From contig DAIAVG010000073.1 in NCBI GenBank assembly GCA_027445725.1, positions 1 to 6,963 of the forward strand: DNA of 6,963 nucleotides, given 5' to 3'. This document shows, one piece after another, positions 1 through 6,521 of the stretch (its first letter is position 1; each line of letters starts with the position of its first letter). The translations under genes and the position numbers were made by a program. Under the pieces are notes generated by a model that was not told the DNA's origin, searched no databases, and was given only the letters and a program-made list of their open reading frames with translations. The DNA comes from Acidithiobacillus sp. (GTDB taxonomy: Bacteria > Pseudomonadota > Gammaproteobacteria > Acidithiobacillales > Acidithiobacillaceae).

Positions 1-2409
1 CTTGTCCTGCTCGACGGAATCCAAGTAACGGCTTTCCAGACAGAGGCCACGACGCATGACGTCAAAGACGATCTTACAGAGCGCCGCGCGATGGGGTCCA
101 CGGAGGGTGGACAGCCTGGCGTTCTGGGCAAAGAGGCTGTCCGTGGCGCTGAATTCGTCCAGACCGCGATAACGGATGTCGATCAGGCCGAGCTGGTCGA
201 GATTGGGATTGTTGAACCGCCAGCCCCGGCGCAGATCGCGGAGCAGACGGTAACCGATAATGAAGCGCAGCGTTCTTTGCGCTTCCTGCCGCGCCAACCC
301 CATGAGTTTGGGGTTGCGCAGATATTCGACCAGAGTGGCCTCGTTGATCTGATCAAACCCCAGGGCTTTGAATACGGCGTCGGCCAGTTGTTCCTCGTTG
401 AGCAGGCCGCTGCCGTTTTGCAGTGCGCCGATGAGGCCGGAACGCAGCGTCAGCAGAAAAATGAAGTCGTTGAAGTGCCCCGCCTGTAAAGCGGCGTCCT
501 GCCGGTTGTCCGTAAACCCCAGCAGCTTGCGCGGGTCGGCCCGACCAGCCAGAGGCTCAGGAGCACTGAAGAGCAAACGGAGGGCGCTGAGGGTGAGCAT
601 GGTGGTGGCCGAGGAACGGCCCTCACCGGAAAGACTGGCGAGGCGGTTGATGTCCTTGCCGTGGGCCTCATGGACCTGACCGCATTTGAGACAAAAGCGG
701 AATTTGCCGGGGATGCGCCAGTAGCGCTCGCCACGCCCTTCCTGCCCCTGGGCATTGACGAGCACGGGTTGCGGAATCGCCTTTTTGTAGTTTTGCCGGA
801 CCTTCAGCTCGTCACGGGTGAAATCGAGCCAGTTTTCCGGCAGATCCTCCAGTTGTCCGTGGTATTGCTGATCAGCGCGGACCGGGCAAAGAAAGCCATA
901 GGCCGTATCTTCATTGTCATCGGTGCTAATGTCGTCAATTTCACGGGGCTGGTAGCTCAACGGTTCATTTTTGGAATGCCAGACCGGGTAATATTCCTGA
1001 CCGCAATCCCGGCAAAAATGCGCCGGATAGAGTTCCACCCCTTCCGCTTGCCGGCCGGGGGCGAAGCGCTGGGCGTCGAGGGTGACGTGACGGGTGCCGG
1101 GCGCTTCCAATGTTGTGAGCACCTTGCCGGGGCCGCTGATGAACTGATGCAGCTTGAAGGCGAAGGGGGGCCGTCCTTGAGGAGTATTGATCTCATGGGC
1201 TGCCAGCAGGAATCGCTGCAAGGCGCTGCGGCTTTCCTCCACGGAACAGCCGCTGTCTGCCGCCAGCTTTTCGCTGGCCGTTTTGACATTCATGGGTTGT
1301 GCGCGGCGCGGAGGCTCATTTTCACGCAGTTCGATACCCAGATTCAGTTCCACCCAAATGGCTAAGGGGTCTGCCTGAAAAGAGGGGAAATCGGCCCAAG
1401 TATGGTGTTCCCGGCGTATGGCGGCAGGCAGTGCGGCTTGAATGACAGAGGCGTCCTTGAGTGGGTCCGTCACCCGTTCCAGCGTTTCGCCAATCACATC
1501 ATTCCCCGATATCCGGGTGCCAAAGAGCTTGCTGGCCACGTCAGCGACCGTGTTGTTGCGATCTGCCTGGGTGTCCATGCTGGACATGGTGGCGGAAGTG
1601 CCGATGCACACGAGATTATGGGCCTGCAGGCGTTCGCGCAGGCGGCGCACCAGCAGGGCCACGTCGGCGCCCTGACGCCCCCGATAGGTGTGCAATTCGT
1701 CGAGAATCAAAAACTCCAAACCGTGGCAATGGTCCACGACGCGGTGGTCATCTTCATTAAAACGGGTGAGGATGAGTTCCAGCATCATGAAGTTGGTGAG
1801 GAGAATGTCGGGCGGATTGTTCGCTAGCTCATTGCGTTCAACGGGGGACTCCTGCCCCGTGTAGCGTGCCACGGTGAAAGGCTGTTGCTCGGCGGCATAG
1901 CCGAATAGGAATTTGTTGAGCTCCTCCAACTGGCTGTTGGCCAGCGCATTCATGGGATAGATGACGATGGCGCGGGTACGCTGAGTGCCGTCGCCATCGG
2001 TCTCCTTTCCTTTCAGGATGCTGTCGATGACCGGGACGAAGAAGGAGAGGGATTTGCCAGAACCGGTGCCCGTCGTGACCACATAGCTTTGCCGCTGTTG
2101 GCCTTTGGCCAGTGCCTGCTCCTGATGGGTATAGAGCTGGAGCGGCTGTGGCCGACCTTCCGCTTTGTCCACCTGAAAAATATCGGCGCAGTCCCGGTGC
2201 AGAAGACCTTCTCTGACCAATTCCTGGACCGAGTGTCCGCGCTTGTAGTTGGGGTTGATCTGGATGAGGGGTTCCGGCCAGTAGCGGCCCTTGTCATATT
2301 CACGCTGCACCGTTTCGCGGATGTCTGCGGCGTCAATGCGTGCAAAGCTGCGAGAAAAGGTGCTGTATTCTTCGATGAGTTGTTCGCGAAAATTGAAGAC
2401 GTTTTCCAT
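1..2409 (-). CDS. Large DUF1998-type SF2 DNA helicase, C-terminus outside window
   Basis: The frame stays open for all 803 codons from the ATG at 2409 to the window edge. An in-frame TAA two codons upstream (2413-2415) makes this the only sensible start. Motifs seen: Walker A GTGSGKS (residues 114-120), motif Ia YPMNALANSQ (151-160), DELH Walker B (237-240) in LDELHTYRGRQGAD, motif III GTSAT (270-274), two CxxC pairs (C466/C469 in CRDCGQEYY and C573/C576 in CLKCGQ) that look like a split zinc ribbon, and FTDNRQDAALQAGHFND from 632, the start of the second RecA-like domain. Motifs V and VI and any C-terminal DUF1998 region lie beyond the left edge. The architecture matches ATP-dependent DNA translocases related to MrfA/YprA and the big helicases of defence systems such as DISARM and Druantia. 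The helicase family is clear; the defence assignment is inference, because partner genes are not visible. No clear Shine-Dalgarno sequence precedes the ATG. Confidence 0.93.
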   Translation of the reverse strand, partial: MENVFNFREQLIEEYSTFSRSFARIDAADIRETVQREYDKGRYWPEPLIQINPNYKRGHSVQELVREGLLHRDCADIFQVDKAEGRPQPLQLYTHQEQALAKGQQRQSYVVTTGTGSGKSLSFFVPVIDSILKGKETDGDGTQRTRAIVIYPMNALANSQLEELNKFLFGYAAEQQPFTVARYTGQESPVERNELANNPPDILLTNFMMLELILTRFNEDDHRVVDHCHGLEFLILDELHTYRGRQGADVALLVRRLRERLQAHNLVCIGTSATMSSMDTQADRNNTVADVASKLFGTRISGNDVIGETLERVTDPLKDASVIQAALPAAIRREHHTWADFPSFQADPLAIWVELNLGIELRENEPPRRAQPMNVKTASEKLAADSGCSVEESRSALQRFLLAAHEINTPQGRPPFAFKLHQFISGPGKVLTTLEAPGTRHVTLDAQRFAPGRQAEGVELYPAHFCRDCGQEYYPVWHSKNEPLSYQPREIDDISTDDNEDTAYGFLCPVRADQQYHGQLEDLPENWLDFTRDELKVRQNYKKAIPQPVLVNAQGQEGRGERYWRIPGKFRFCLKCGQVHEAHGKDINRLASLSGEGRSSATTMLTLSALRLLFSAPEPLAGRADPRKLLGFTDNRQDAALQAGHFNDFIFLLTLRSGLIGALQNGSGLLNEEQLADAVFKALGFDQINEATLVEYLRNPKLMGLARQEAQRTLRFIIGYRLLRDLRRGWRFNNPNLDQLGLIDIRYRGLDEFSATDSLFAQNARLSTLRGPHRAALCKIVFDVMRRGLCLESRYLDSVEQDK

Positions 2410-2842
2410 AGGTTACCGTTGTTTGTTGCGTGCCCTGATAGCGGCATGGAGAAGGGTTGTAATGCCAGAAGCCATTCACCGCGCCCTTTTCATGATCATA
2501 TCCCAGGTCGAGCACTCCTCCGCTGGACTGTGAGGGGGAGGGCTGCTTGATGTCAACCACCACCCTGACCGACGGTGGATAGCGAACAGAATAGCTGAGT
2601 GATTGATACCGCCGCCTGATAGCGTGACAAATGGTTTTTGGCTGGCGGTAAGCAATGGCGGCGGCTTCCTGACGGCTCTGGAGAGCATGGCAGGGGGAAA
2701 AGTATGGCCAGAATGCTTTCCTATCGCCACAGGGCAAGGAAAGGCCCCTGCCGTTGATTCCTGTCGCTGACCTTGGTGGGAAGTCACCGGCCTGTCCAGT
2801 GACGGGCATGTGCGGTGCCGTACTGTGCCCCCGGGAGCCTCT
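2410..2842. other. Long upstream region of the helicase gene, no supported CDS
   Basis: About 430 bases separate the helicase start from the dyad array. Two overlapping minus-strand reading frames are open here (GTG at 2787 to a stop at 2476, and ATG at 2809 running into the helicase N-terminus). Neither has a convincing ribosome binding site or a recognisable domain, and two long open frames side by side suggest composition rather than coding. If the helicase is transcribed from the array, this stretch would be an unusually long 5' leader. A small leader peptide or structured RNA cannot be excluded. Confidence 0.4.
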
Positions 2843-2976
2843 GTTCTATGTAGATCGCTCGCGCTCTATGTTCTCTATATATAGTATATAGAGAACATTT
2901 TAAAAAGTTCTAATTAGGACGCCTGGCTACCCGTTCTCTATATATATAGAGAACTATTTCATTTTGTTCTACGCGT
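2843..2976. promoter_or_regulatory. Array of five GTTCT-type dyad sites with about 30-bp period
   Basis: Five sites start with GTTCT. Site A (2843-2856) is GTTCTA-N2-TAGATC, with one arm mismatch. Site B (2868-2898) is a 31-nt perfect inverted repeat with 14-bp arms around a TAG centre; its core is GTTCTC-N15-GAGAAC (2870-2896). Site C (2907-2920) is GTTCTA-N2-TAGGAC, with one mismatch. Site D (2933-2954) is a perfect 22-bp palindrome, GTTCTC-N10-GAGAAC. Site E (2966-2971) is a single GTTCTA half-site. The centres fall at about 2849.5, 2883, 2913.5, 2943.5 and 2972.5, so the spacings are 33.5, 30.5, 30 and 29 bp, close to three helical turns. The middles of B and D are alternating TATA runs, so the segment should melt easily. 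Such phased arrays serve as cooperative operators, partition centromeres or replication iterons. Which applies here is unknown. Confidence 0.75.
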
Positions 2977-3039
2977 TTTTCAGCCATAACTTTCTGATTC
3001 GTAAAAGCCAACCTCCTGTAGTCTATGGTGATCTCGTCG

Positions 3040-3193
3040 CGCTGCGTCGACATGCAAGGGAGGGATGGTCGTGCGGGTTGCCATTGCGGGAGTGTTCTTA
3101 CCTTACGCCCGGCGGTTCACGGCGACACAGAATGGCGAGTTTCGCGAGGGCACTCCAAGGAAAAGCGCACGGATTGCCTTTTGCGTCACTGGC
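3040..3193 (+). other. Possible short ash/icd-like phage-element ORF region, doubtful
   Basis: Two plus-strand frames are open across this stretch: one from a TTG at 2964 to 3245, containing the phrase RRHRMASFARALQGKAHG, and one from ATG 3025 to 3225, containing EWRVSRGHSKEKRTDC. The first phrase reminds me of short proteins annotated next to P4-like elements (ash or icd-like families), but that is an impression from memory. Neither start has a good Shine-Dalgarno sequence, and two good frames on the same strand may mean that the DNA or RNA, not a protein, is what is conserved. The right boundary is where the reverse-strand AlbA_2 homology stops. Confidence 0.2.
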
Positions 3194-3442
3194 TTCACCA
3201 CGGGCAAAATGCCGTAGCTCCTTAAGCAGTTCCTGGTCGGCATGACGACTGGTGGAGCCGACACGCACATAGACACCGCGTTCAAAACCTGCACGCTTGA
3301 GGTAATGAGGCCGACCGGCGCTCGGATACACTTGCACCGCCAGCACGTGGGTACGGCGCCAGGACAGCATCTGCAGTTCGGGGACCAGGCGCGGGAGGAT
3401 ATTATCGGTGATCAGGTTCGCCAAGCGTTCTTCCATGCCCAT
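3098..3442 (-). pseudogene. N-terminally truncated AlbA_2 (Schlafen-type) domain regulator fragment
   Basis: Residues 4-83 from the ATG at 3442 read like the second half of an AlbA_2 domain: EERLANLI, then ILPRLVPEL, THVLAVQVYPS, RPHYLKRAGFERGVYVRVGS and ELRHFARGE. Full-length members (RecG-like putative regulators, also annotated divergent AAA-4 proteins) carry about 70 residues before EERLANLI, including the ExxxEFK and GG-IIIGV parts. These are absent: in frame there are only 13 more codons before a TAG at 3482-3484, and they do not resemble the family. After E83 (3194) the match also stops, and the last 31 residues look like read-through into unrelated DNA. I therefore call it a relic of a regulator, not a working gene. 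ATG 3442 and ATG 3436 are both possible starts if it is expressed. Confidence 0.7.
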
Positions 3443-3727
3443 CCGACACAGGGTTCCCTTGCGGGTAAATGTTCTGGAGATCTACACGAAAGGCGCCGTA
3501 CAACCGGTTCAGAAACGATCCGGTAGCACCACCTTTTACGCATTTCATCGCGGCTGCGAGCCCCATCAAGGACGGCCAGCCAAGAGGATCACCGACATTT
3601 CAATTTTCAGGATGCCTTTTCCAGCCGCTGTACAATCAAAAGGCCAAGTCTGCCGGCTCCCTCGTCAGAAGAACCCTGGAGCCTTGGACCAATAGCAGCG
3701 GACTCGAAGATTATTTATGGAGGGCTT
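3443..3727. other. Intergenic spacer, no gene or clear element seen
   Basis: Short open frames occur on both strands, but none has a ribosome binding site or a recognisable motif, and the missing N-terminal half of the AlbA_2 domain is not found here in another frame. A TTGGAC (3684-3689) and a GATTAT (3709-3714) sit before the next gene, but their 19-base spacing is too long for a good sigma70 promoter, so the promoter of that gene remains unassigned. Confidence 0.4.
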
Positions 3728-4366
3728 ATGTGCCACATGGAGAGTTTGGACTTCACCTATGAGCGGAGGGGATCCGTCGGCGTTTTTTCCGGGCTCACGG
3801 TCTACTGTCGGCCCCGAACGGAAATCGGGGAAACGTTTCAGGGAGTTCTGGATGTTCTGGAAGAACAGATGGGCGCGCTATTTTTGTGTCGCGGTAACGC
3901 GCCTGTATCCGACGGTTATCGGATCGTCCAAGGAGAAAAGACACCGGTATATGAAGAACGCCTGGACCGAATCGAAACTGGAACCGATTATCGGGGGAAA
4001 TATTACGAAGTGGACATCTCTCTTGGCAAAAAGGCGCTGGAATTGTTCCACAGAGCGGTGACCTTAGGGAACGACACCAAAATCGGCACTTACGTGAGCG
4101 CCCGTGTCCGCGGGGTGGTGACGAGGATGGGAACGGGTGACCACGTGCAGGTGCTTCCGAGTGTGGTGGTGTACGCTTTTGCCGGGCATCTGGGCAACTT
4201 GACCCTTCTGGACCGTCTCCTGGCAGAGACGGAAACCGTCTTGTCCCCCAAGGCACAAGAGGCGCTGGATCGCATCCTGGCGCTGCGCAGCGGGCGGGTG
4301 CCCCAGCGGGCGAAGGAGTTGATCCAAAGACTGAGGGGCGATACGGACGACCCAGGTGGCACCTGA
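3728..4366 (+). CDS. Hypothetical protein, 212 aa, soluble
   Basis: I do not recognise this protein. It has 212 codons from ATG 3728 to TGA 4364-4366. A strong GGAGGG (3719-3724) lies 3 bases before this ATG and 12 bases before the in-frame ATG at 3737, so either may be used; the first gives MCHMESLDF. No signal peptide or membrane helix is evident. The sequence looks like a mixed alpha/beta globular protein with a hydrophobic patch at SVVVYAFAGHLGNLTLLDRLL (near residues 145-165), followed by a charged helical tail (ILALRSGRVPQRAKELIQRL) ending in an acidic DTDD. It has no close plus-strand partner: the next gene starts 372 bases downstream. Reverse-strand frames that overlap it look like shadows. 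Confidence 0.7.
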   Translation: MCHMESLDFTYERRGSVGVFSGLTVYCRPRTEIGETFQGVLDVLEEQMGALFLCRGNAPVSDGYRIVQGEKTPVYEERLDRIETGTDYRGKYYEVDISLGKKALELFHRAVTLGNDTKIGTYVSARVRGVVTRMGTGDHVQVLPSVVVYAFAGHLGNLTLLDRLLAETETVLSPKAQEALDRILALRSGRVPQRAKELIQRLRGDTDDPGGT

Positions 4367-4738
4367 GACTGGCGGTGATGACCTTTCGCCTCGCAGTCCG
4401 CACAACACCGATTCTTGAAAAATCCCCCGGCGAATGGCGTCGCACCGTGGTGTCGAAGCCATGGCGGGGGCCATGGCCAGGGGAAAAGGGCGCGCGCATT
4501 TTTAAAGGCCGAGAAACGATGCGCGTGGGTAATTGCTTCAAGGTAACCCCCCATCTCTGCTGGGGGGACTCCCAAAGTTTGGCAATTCCGGGAGTATGGT
4601 GGTTTTCGGCGTAACGAATAGATTTTGAGACGGCGAGGGAAAGAAAGCACCGAGTTTTTCAAAAAAGTATTTTGCCAGGAGGCGGGTGGTAATTTGGTGA
4701 TGTGCCCATGTGGACACGTTACTCAGAGGAACTACCCA
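4367..4738. other. Spacer with a GC hairpin and paired CCATGG sites, no supported gene
   Basis: A six-pair hairpin of CCCCCC (4547-4552) and GGGGGG (4562-4567) closes a 9-base loop. It lacks a T-run on either strand, so it is not a standard intrinsic terminator. Two CCATGG palindromes lie close together near 4458-4475. A minus-strand frame (about 4370-4662) is open and contains the cysteine-bearing phrase KNRCCADCEAKG, but it has no ribosome binding site and continues antisense through the 212-aa gene, so I do not call it. The promoter of the following operon should lie between about 4640 and 4720; I see no confident -35/-10 pair. Confidence 0.35.
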
Positions 4739-5422
4739 ATGACTCAGGCGACAACTTATCGCAACACCATCAACGACCAGTGCCGCGCCCAGGATGTCCA
4801 GTCCTTCCGCCAGCGGCACTTTTACCAATGGGTTTATACCGACCGCTTTGGATATTGCATGAGCCACGAAGGCTGGCCTTTTTTCGGTTTTTTAAGACAG
4901 CAATCGGAAATTGTCTGTCTGGCCTGCACGGACGATGGTGCCTTTTATGCAAGCCGGATGGTAATTGCATCCATTGAACAGGCGTTGACCCGCAGGCTTC
5001 CCGAAAAAGCGATTAACGATGGCGAGCATATGCTCATGTCGCTACTCGACTTGGCCGTGAATCCCGACTTTTTTCTCTCTCTGCCCCACAAGCCGGTGTG
5101 TCCGGGTCTCCAACTTTGGGAGGATGACCACACCATCATCTTCGTCGCCCAGTTAGCCAGCCCAATTACCAGTATGAATGCGGTACAGGACTTGACCGAA
5201 GCGCTGTTCCACTGGATGGATTCCGAACTGCTGCTTTTTCTGCGAGATCACATAGGGCGCCCAACTCTTGGCCAATACGCCTATCTGCAAGCCGCTCAAA
5301 CGCCGGAAACTCGGGCACAGCGTATGCGGGCATTGGGAAGCGCGCCCTCACACTGCTGTTCTGGTCTATATCAGCGTATCCCCCTGAATGCGGGACGCCC
5401 GGCGCGTCACTGTGAGGCATAA
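4739..5422 (+). CDS. Hypothetical protein, 227 aa, first gene of a two-gene operon
   Basis: I do not recognise this protein. The frame is open from a TTG at 4625, but the ATG at 4739 is preceded by AGAGGA (4725-4730) at an 8-base distance, which decides the start. It carries an aromatic-rich N-terminal part (RQRHFYQWVYTDRFGYC, then HEGWPFFGFL), CLAC near residue 60, a helical centre and LLLFLRDHIG near residue 165. The C-terminal tail is Arg/Cys-rich (PSHCCSGLYQRI, ending RPARHCEA). There is no signal peptide or obvious membrane span. The stop codon is followed after one base by the ATG of the membrane-protein gene, so the two are probably translated together and act together. Scattered cysteines might bind metal, but no canonical motif is present. 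Confidence 0.75.
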   Translation: MTQATTYRNTINDQCRAQDVQSFRQRHFYQWVYTDRFGYCMSHEGWPFFGFLRQQSEIVCLACTDDGAFYASRMVIASIEQALTRRLPEKAINDGEHMLMSLLDLAVNPDFFLSLPHKPVCPGLQLWEDDHTIIFVAQLASPITSMNAVQDLTEALFHWMDSELLLFLRDHIGRPTLGQYAYLQAAQTPETRAQRMRALGSAPSHCCSGLYQRIPLNAGRPARHCEA

Positions 5423-5423
5423 T

Positions 5424-5726
5424 ATGAATCAGACCAAACGTAAAACGTGCATAGGGTGGATGCTGGCGGCCATTGCATCGTGCGGAACCGCCGGTGCTCT
5501 ACTTGCCATGATAGTGATCGAGCATCCACATAGGGGTTGGCTTATACCAGCACTGGGCGCGGGGCTCTGGGTCACCCTGGCCCTCCTCTATGGCGCCTGG
5601 AAGCTGCAAGTGGAGGTGCCTGAAAGCGATATCCATCCGCTGATCTATTTCCTAGCAGTATTCTTCGCGGTGATCATGGGCATGATCATTTTTTATGGTG
5701 CGGTGCATCAGGCGTTTGCCCACTAG
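5424..5726 (+). CDS. Small membrane protein, 100 aa, three predicted helices
   Basis: I do not recognise the family. From the ATG at 5424 it is MNQTKRKTCIGW onward. The frame is also open from an ATG at 5388, but that start lies inside the upstream gene, whereas 5424 has GTGAGG seven bases ahead and lies one base after the upstream stop, which suggests translational coupling. Hydrophobic segments at about residues 10-32, 39-59 and 72-94 give three transmembrane helices. The basic NQTKRKT start suggests a cytoplasmic N-terminus, and the C-terminus would then be outside. The loop between helices 2 and 3 is short and acidic (VEVPESD). A strong terminator follows 92 bases downstream. A plausible role is membrane anchor or partner of the 227-aa protein; this is inference from gene order only. 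Confidence 0.75.
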   Translation: MNQTKRKTCIGWMLAAIASCGTAGALLAMIVIEHPHRGWLIPALGAGLWVTLALLYGAWKLQVEVPESDIHPLIYFLAVFFAVIMGMIIFYGAVHQAFAH

Positions 5727-5817
5727 GACACGCGTTCGCCAGAGGAGTACCTCAAGTCCGGACCGGCGCTGATTGTCACCGCGGTCATGTCACTACCACC
5801 CTTTTTGGCATTCTGCT

Positions 5818-5851
5818 CCGGGATCAAATTGATCCCGGTCTTTTTGTTTTT
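5818..5851 (+). terminator. Rho-independent terminator of the 4739-5726 operon
   Basis: A perfect 10-bp inverted repeat (arms 5818-5827 and 5829-5838, CCGGGATCAA and TTGATCCCGG, with one central base) is followed by TCTTTTTGTTTTT. On the minus strand no T-run follows the stem, so termination is for plus-strand transcripts. Confidence 0.88.
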
Positions 5852-6164
5852 ACCCATCGCCTCGTCTATCCAGAACGTCTCCGCGCCTCGCGACCGGCTG
5901 GCAAACGTATCGGAATATGTGACGCGCGCGTCGCATTTGTTGATACGCCCCAACTGCTTTCAATGGTAAGCAGACCGTAGAGGAAATCCAGGCTGCCCCA
6001 CACTCGGGGGTGTCCGTCGGGGTCGCAACCCCCAACTTAGGGGGCAGGTGTCCCAGAGAATAGCGGGGAGCGCCATCCCCTCCCTGATGGCAAATATTCA
6101 GGTTGGTCGCTAGGAATGTGGGGCGGCTTTTTTTCAGGTGCTTCAGTAAGTCAAAAATACTCAC
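5850..6164 (-). CDS. Doubtful small ORF, 104 aa, divergent from the alpA-like gene
   Basis: The frame is open for 104 codons from a GTG at 6164. The N-terminal two thirds look protein-like (IFDLLKHLKKSRPTFLATNL, then HLPPKLGVATPTDTPECGAA). There is no good Shine-Dalgarno sequence ahead of the GTG, and no known domain. Short ORFs of unknown function divergent from alpA are common in P4-like elements, which is the main reason to list it. The frame crosses a patch of competing GC hairpins (6006-6054), so the conserved feature could be RNA or DNA structure instead of protein. Its 3' end overlaps the T-run of the terminator read on the other strand. Confidence 0.3.
   Translation of the reverse strand: MSIFDLLKHLKKSRPTFLATNLNICHQGGDGAPRYSLGHLPPKLGVATPTDTPECGAAWISSTVCLPLKAVGAYQQMRRARHIFRYVCQPVARRGDVLDRRGDG
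6006..6054. repeat. GC-rich patch with mutually exclusive hairpins and a direct repeat
   Basis: GGGGT (6019-6023) can pair with ACCCC (6028-6032) around a 4-base loop. CCCCC (6029-6033) can instead pair with GGGGG (6040-6044) around AACTTA, or with the upstream GGGGG (6006-6010). The shared C-run makes the pairings exclusive, as in attenuators or immunity RNAs. GGTGTCC occurs twice (6009-6015 and 6047-6053), flanking the hairpins. Confidence 0.5.
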
Positions 6165-6184
6165 TTTTTTGCTTCACTCACAGG

Positions 6185-6198
6185 CTCTTGACTCTTGA
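6185..6198 (+). repeat. Tandem CTCTTGA repeat upstream of alpA-like gene
   Basis: Two head-to-tail copies of CTCTTGA lie in the 82-base gap between the alpA-like ATG (6247) and the divergent small ORF (6164). They are well placed to be an operator. The TTGACT inside them (6188-6193) resembles a -35 box, but no matching -10 lies at the right distance. Confidence 0.4.
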
Positions 6199-6246
6199 TC
6201 TCCCTACCATGGACGGTGTGTTTCACGGGATTGCAGGGAGAGTGTT

Positions 6247-6453
6247 ATGGGAAAAGGGATTCGCAGCACACCACGAGAAATGGATCGCATTCTGCGCCCC
6301 GCAGAAGCGGCCCGTGTTCTTGGGGTCAGCCGGACCACCTTTTGGAGAATCTCTAAAGCGGCTGACTTTCCAAAGAAAATTTGCATAGGCGCACGCGCGG
6401 TGGGCTGGTTGCGGGATGACCTGTTTGCCTGGATGGAGGCCCGTAAAAAATGA
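6247..6453 (+). CDS. alpA: AlpA-family HTH regulator / excisionase-like protein
   Basis: The 68-residue product has the AlpA layout: RILRPAEAARVLGVSRTTFWRI (about residues 14-35) is a MerR-like winged helix-turn-helix. FPKKICIGARAVGWLRDDLFAWME (41-64) is the characteristic beta-wing and C-terminal helix, including the usual FP-K and R-VGW-DI-W type pattern. AGGGAG (6235-6240) lies six bases before the ATG. AlpA proteins bind DNA and act as activators of element integrases or as excisionases; the E. coli founder activates the excisive integrase slpA. The length is normal for the family, so the gene appears intact. Its target is not evident: no integrase is present in the window. Its last codon overlaps a short ORF by ATGA. 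Confidence 0.9.
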   Translation: MGKGIRSTPREMDRILRPAEAARVLGVSRTTFWRISKAADFPKKICIGARAVGWLRDDLFAWMEARKK

Positions 6454-6521
6454 CACCGCCGAATGATCCGGCGCCAGTCTTCTCGCCGGAGCGTGTCCCA
6501 CTGCCGGTGGTGACCGCCTAG
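6450..6521 (+). CDS. 23-aa ORF overlapping the alpA-like gene, possible gene remnant
   Basis: The ATG at 6450 overlaps the alpA-like TGA in an ATGA arrangement typical of translational coupling. It encodes MTPPNDPAPVFSPERVPLPV and three further residues before TAG (6519-6521). The composition is that of a coding N-terminus without any recognisable fold. It could be a real microprotein, or the head of the next operon gene cut short by deletion. A strong unused AGGAGG follows at 6526-6531 and supports the loss of a gene; the nearest ATG (6548) is 16 bases away, and its frame only runs into the tRNA antisense. Confidence 0.35.
   Translation: MTPPNDPAPVFSPERVPLPVVTA

Noticed and set aside
91..2550. 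Several plus-strand open frames of 130-235 codons opposite the helicase
   Set aside because: They are antisense shadows of a continuous 803-codon frame that carries clear helicase motifs; none has a domain or a ribosome binding site.
2333..2809. Minus-strand 158-codon frame overlapping the helicase start
   Set aside because: It runs into the helicase N-terminus in another frame, has no Shine-Dalgarno sequence and shows no recognisable domain. The competing 103-codon frame (2476-2787) is equally unsupported.
4547..4567. CCCCCC/GGGGGG hairpin considered as a terminator for the 212-aa gene
   Set aside because: It lies 180 bases downstream and no T-run follows on either strand.
3795..4662. Three long minus-strand frames opposite the 212-aa gene and its downstream spacer
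   Set aside because: They are rich in Pro, Arg and Ser as expected for GC-rich antisense frames, overlap each other and lack start signals.
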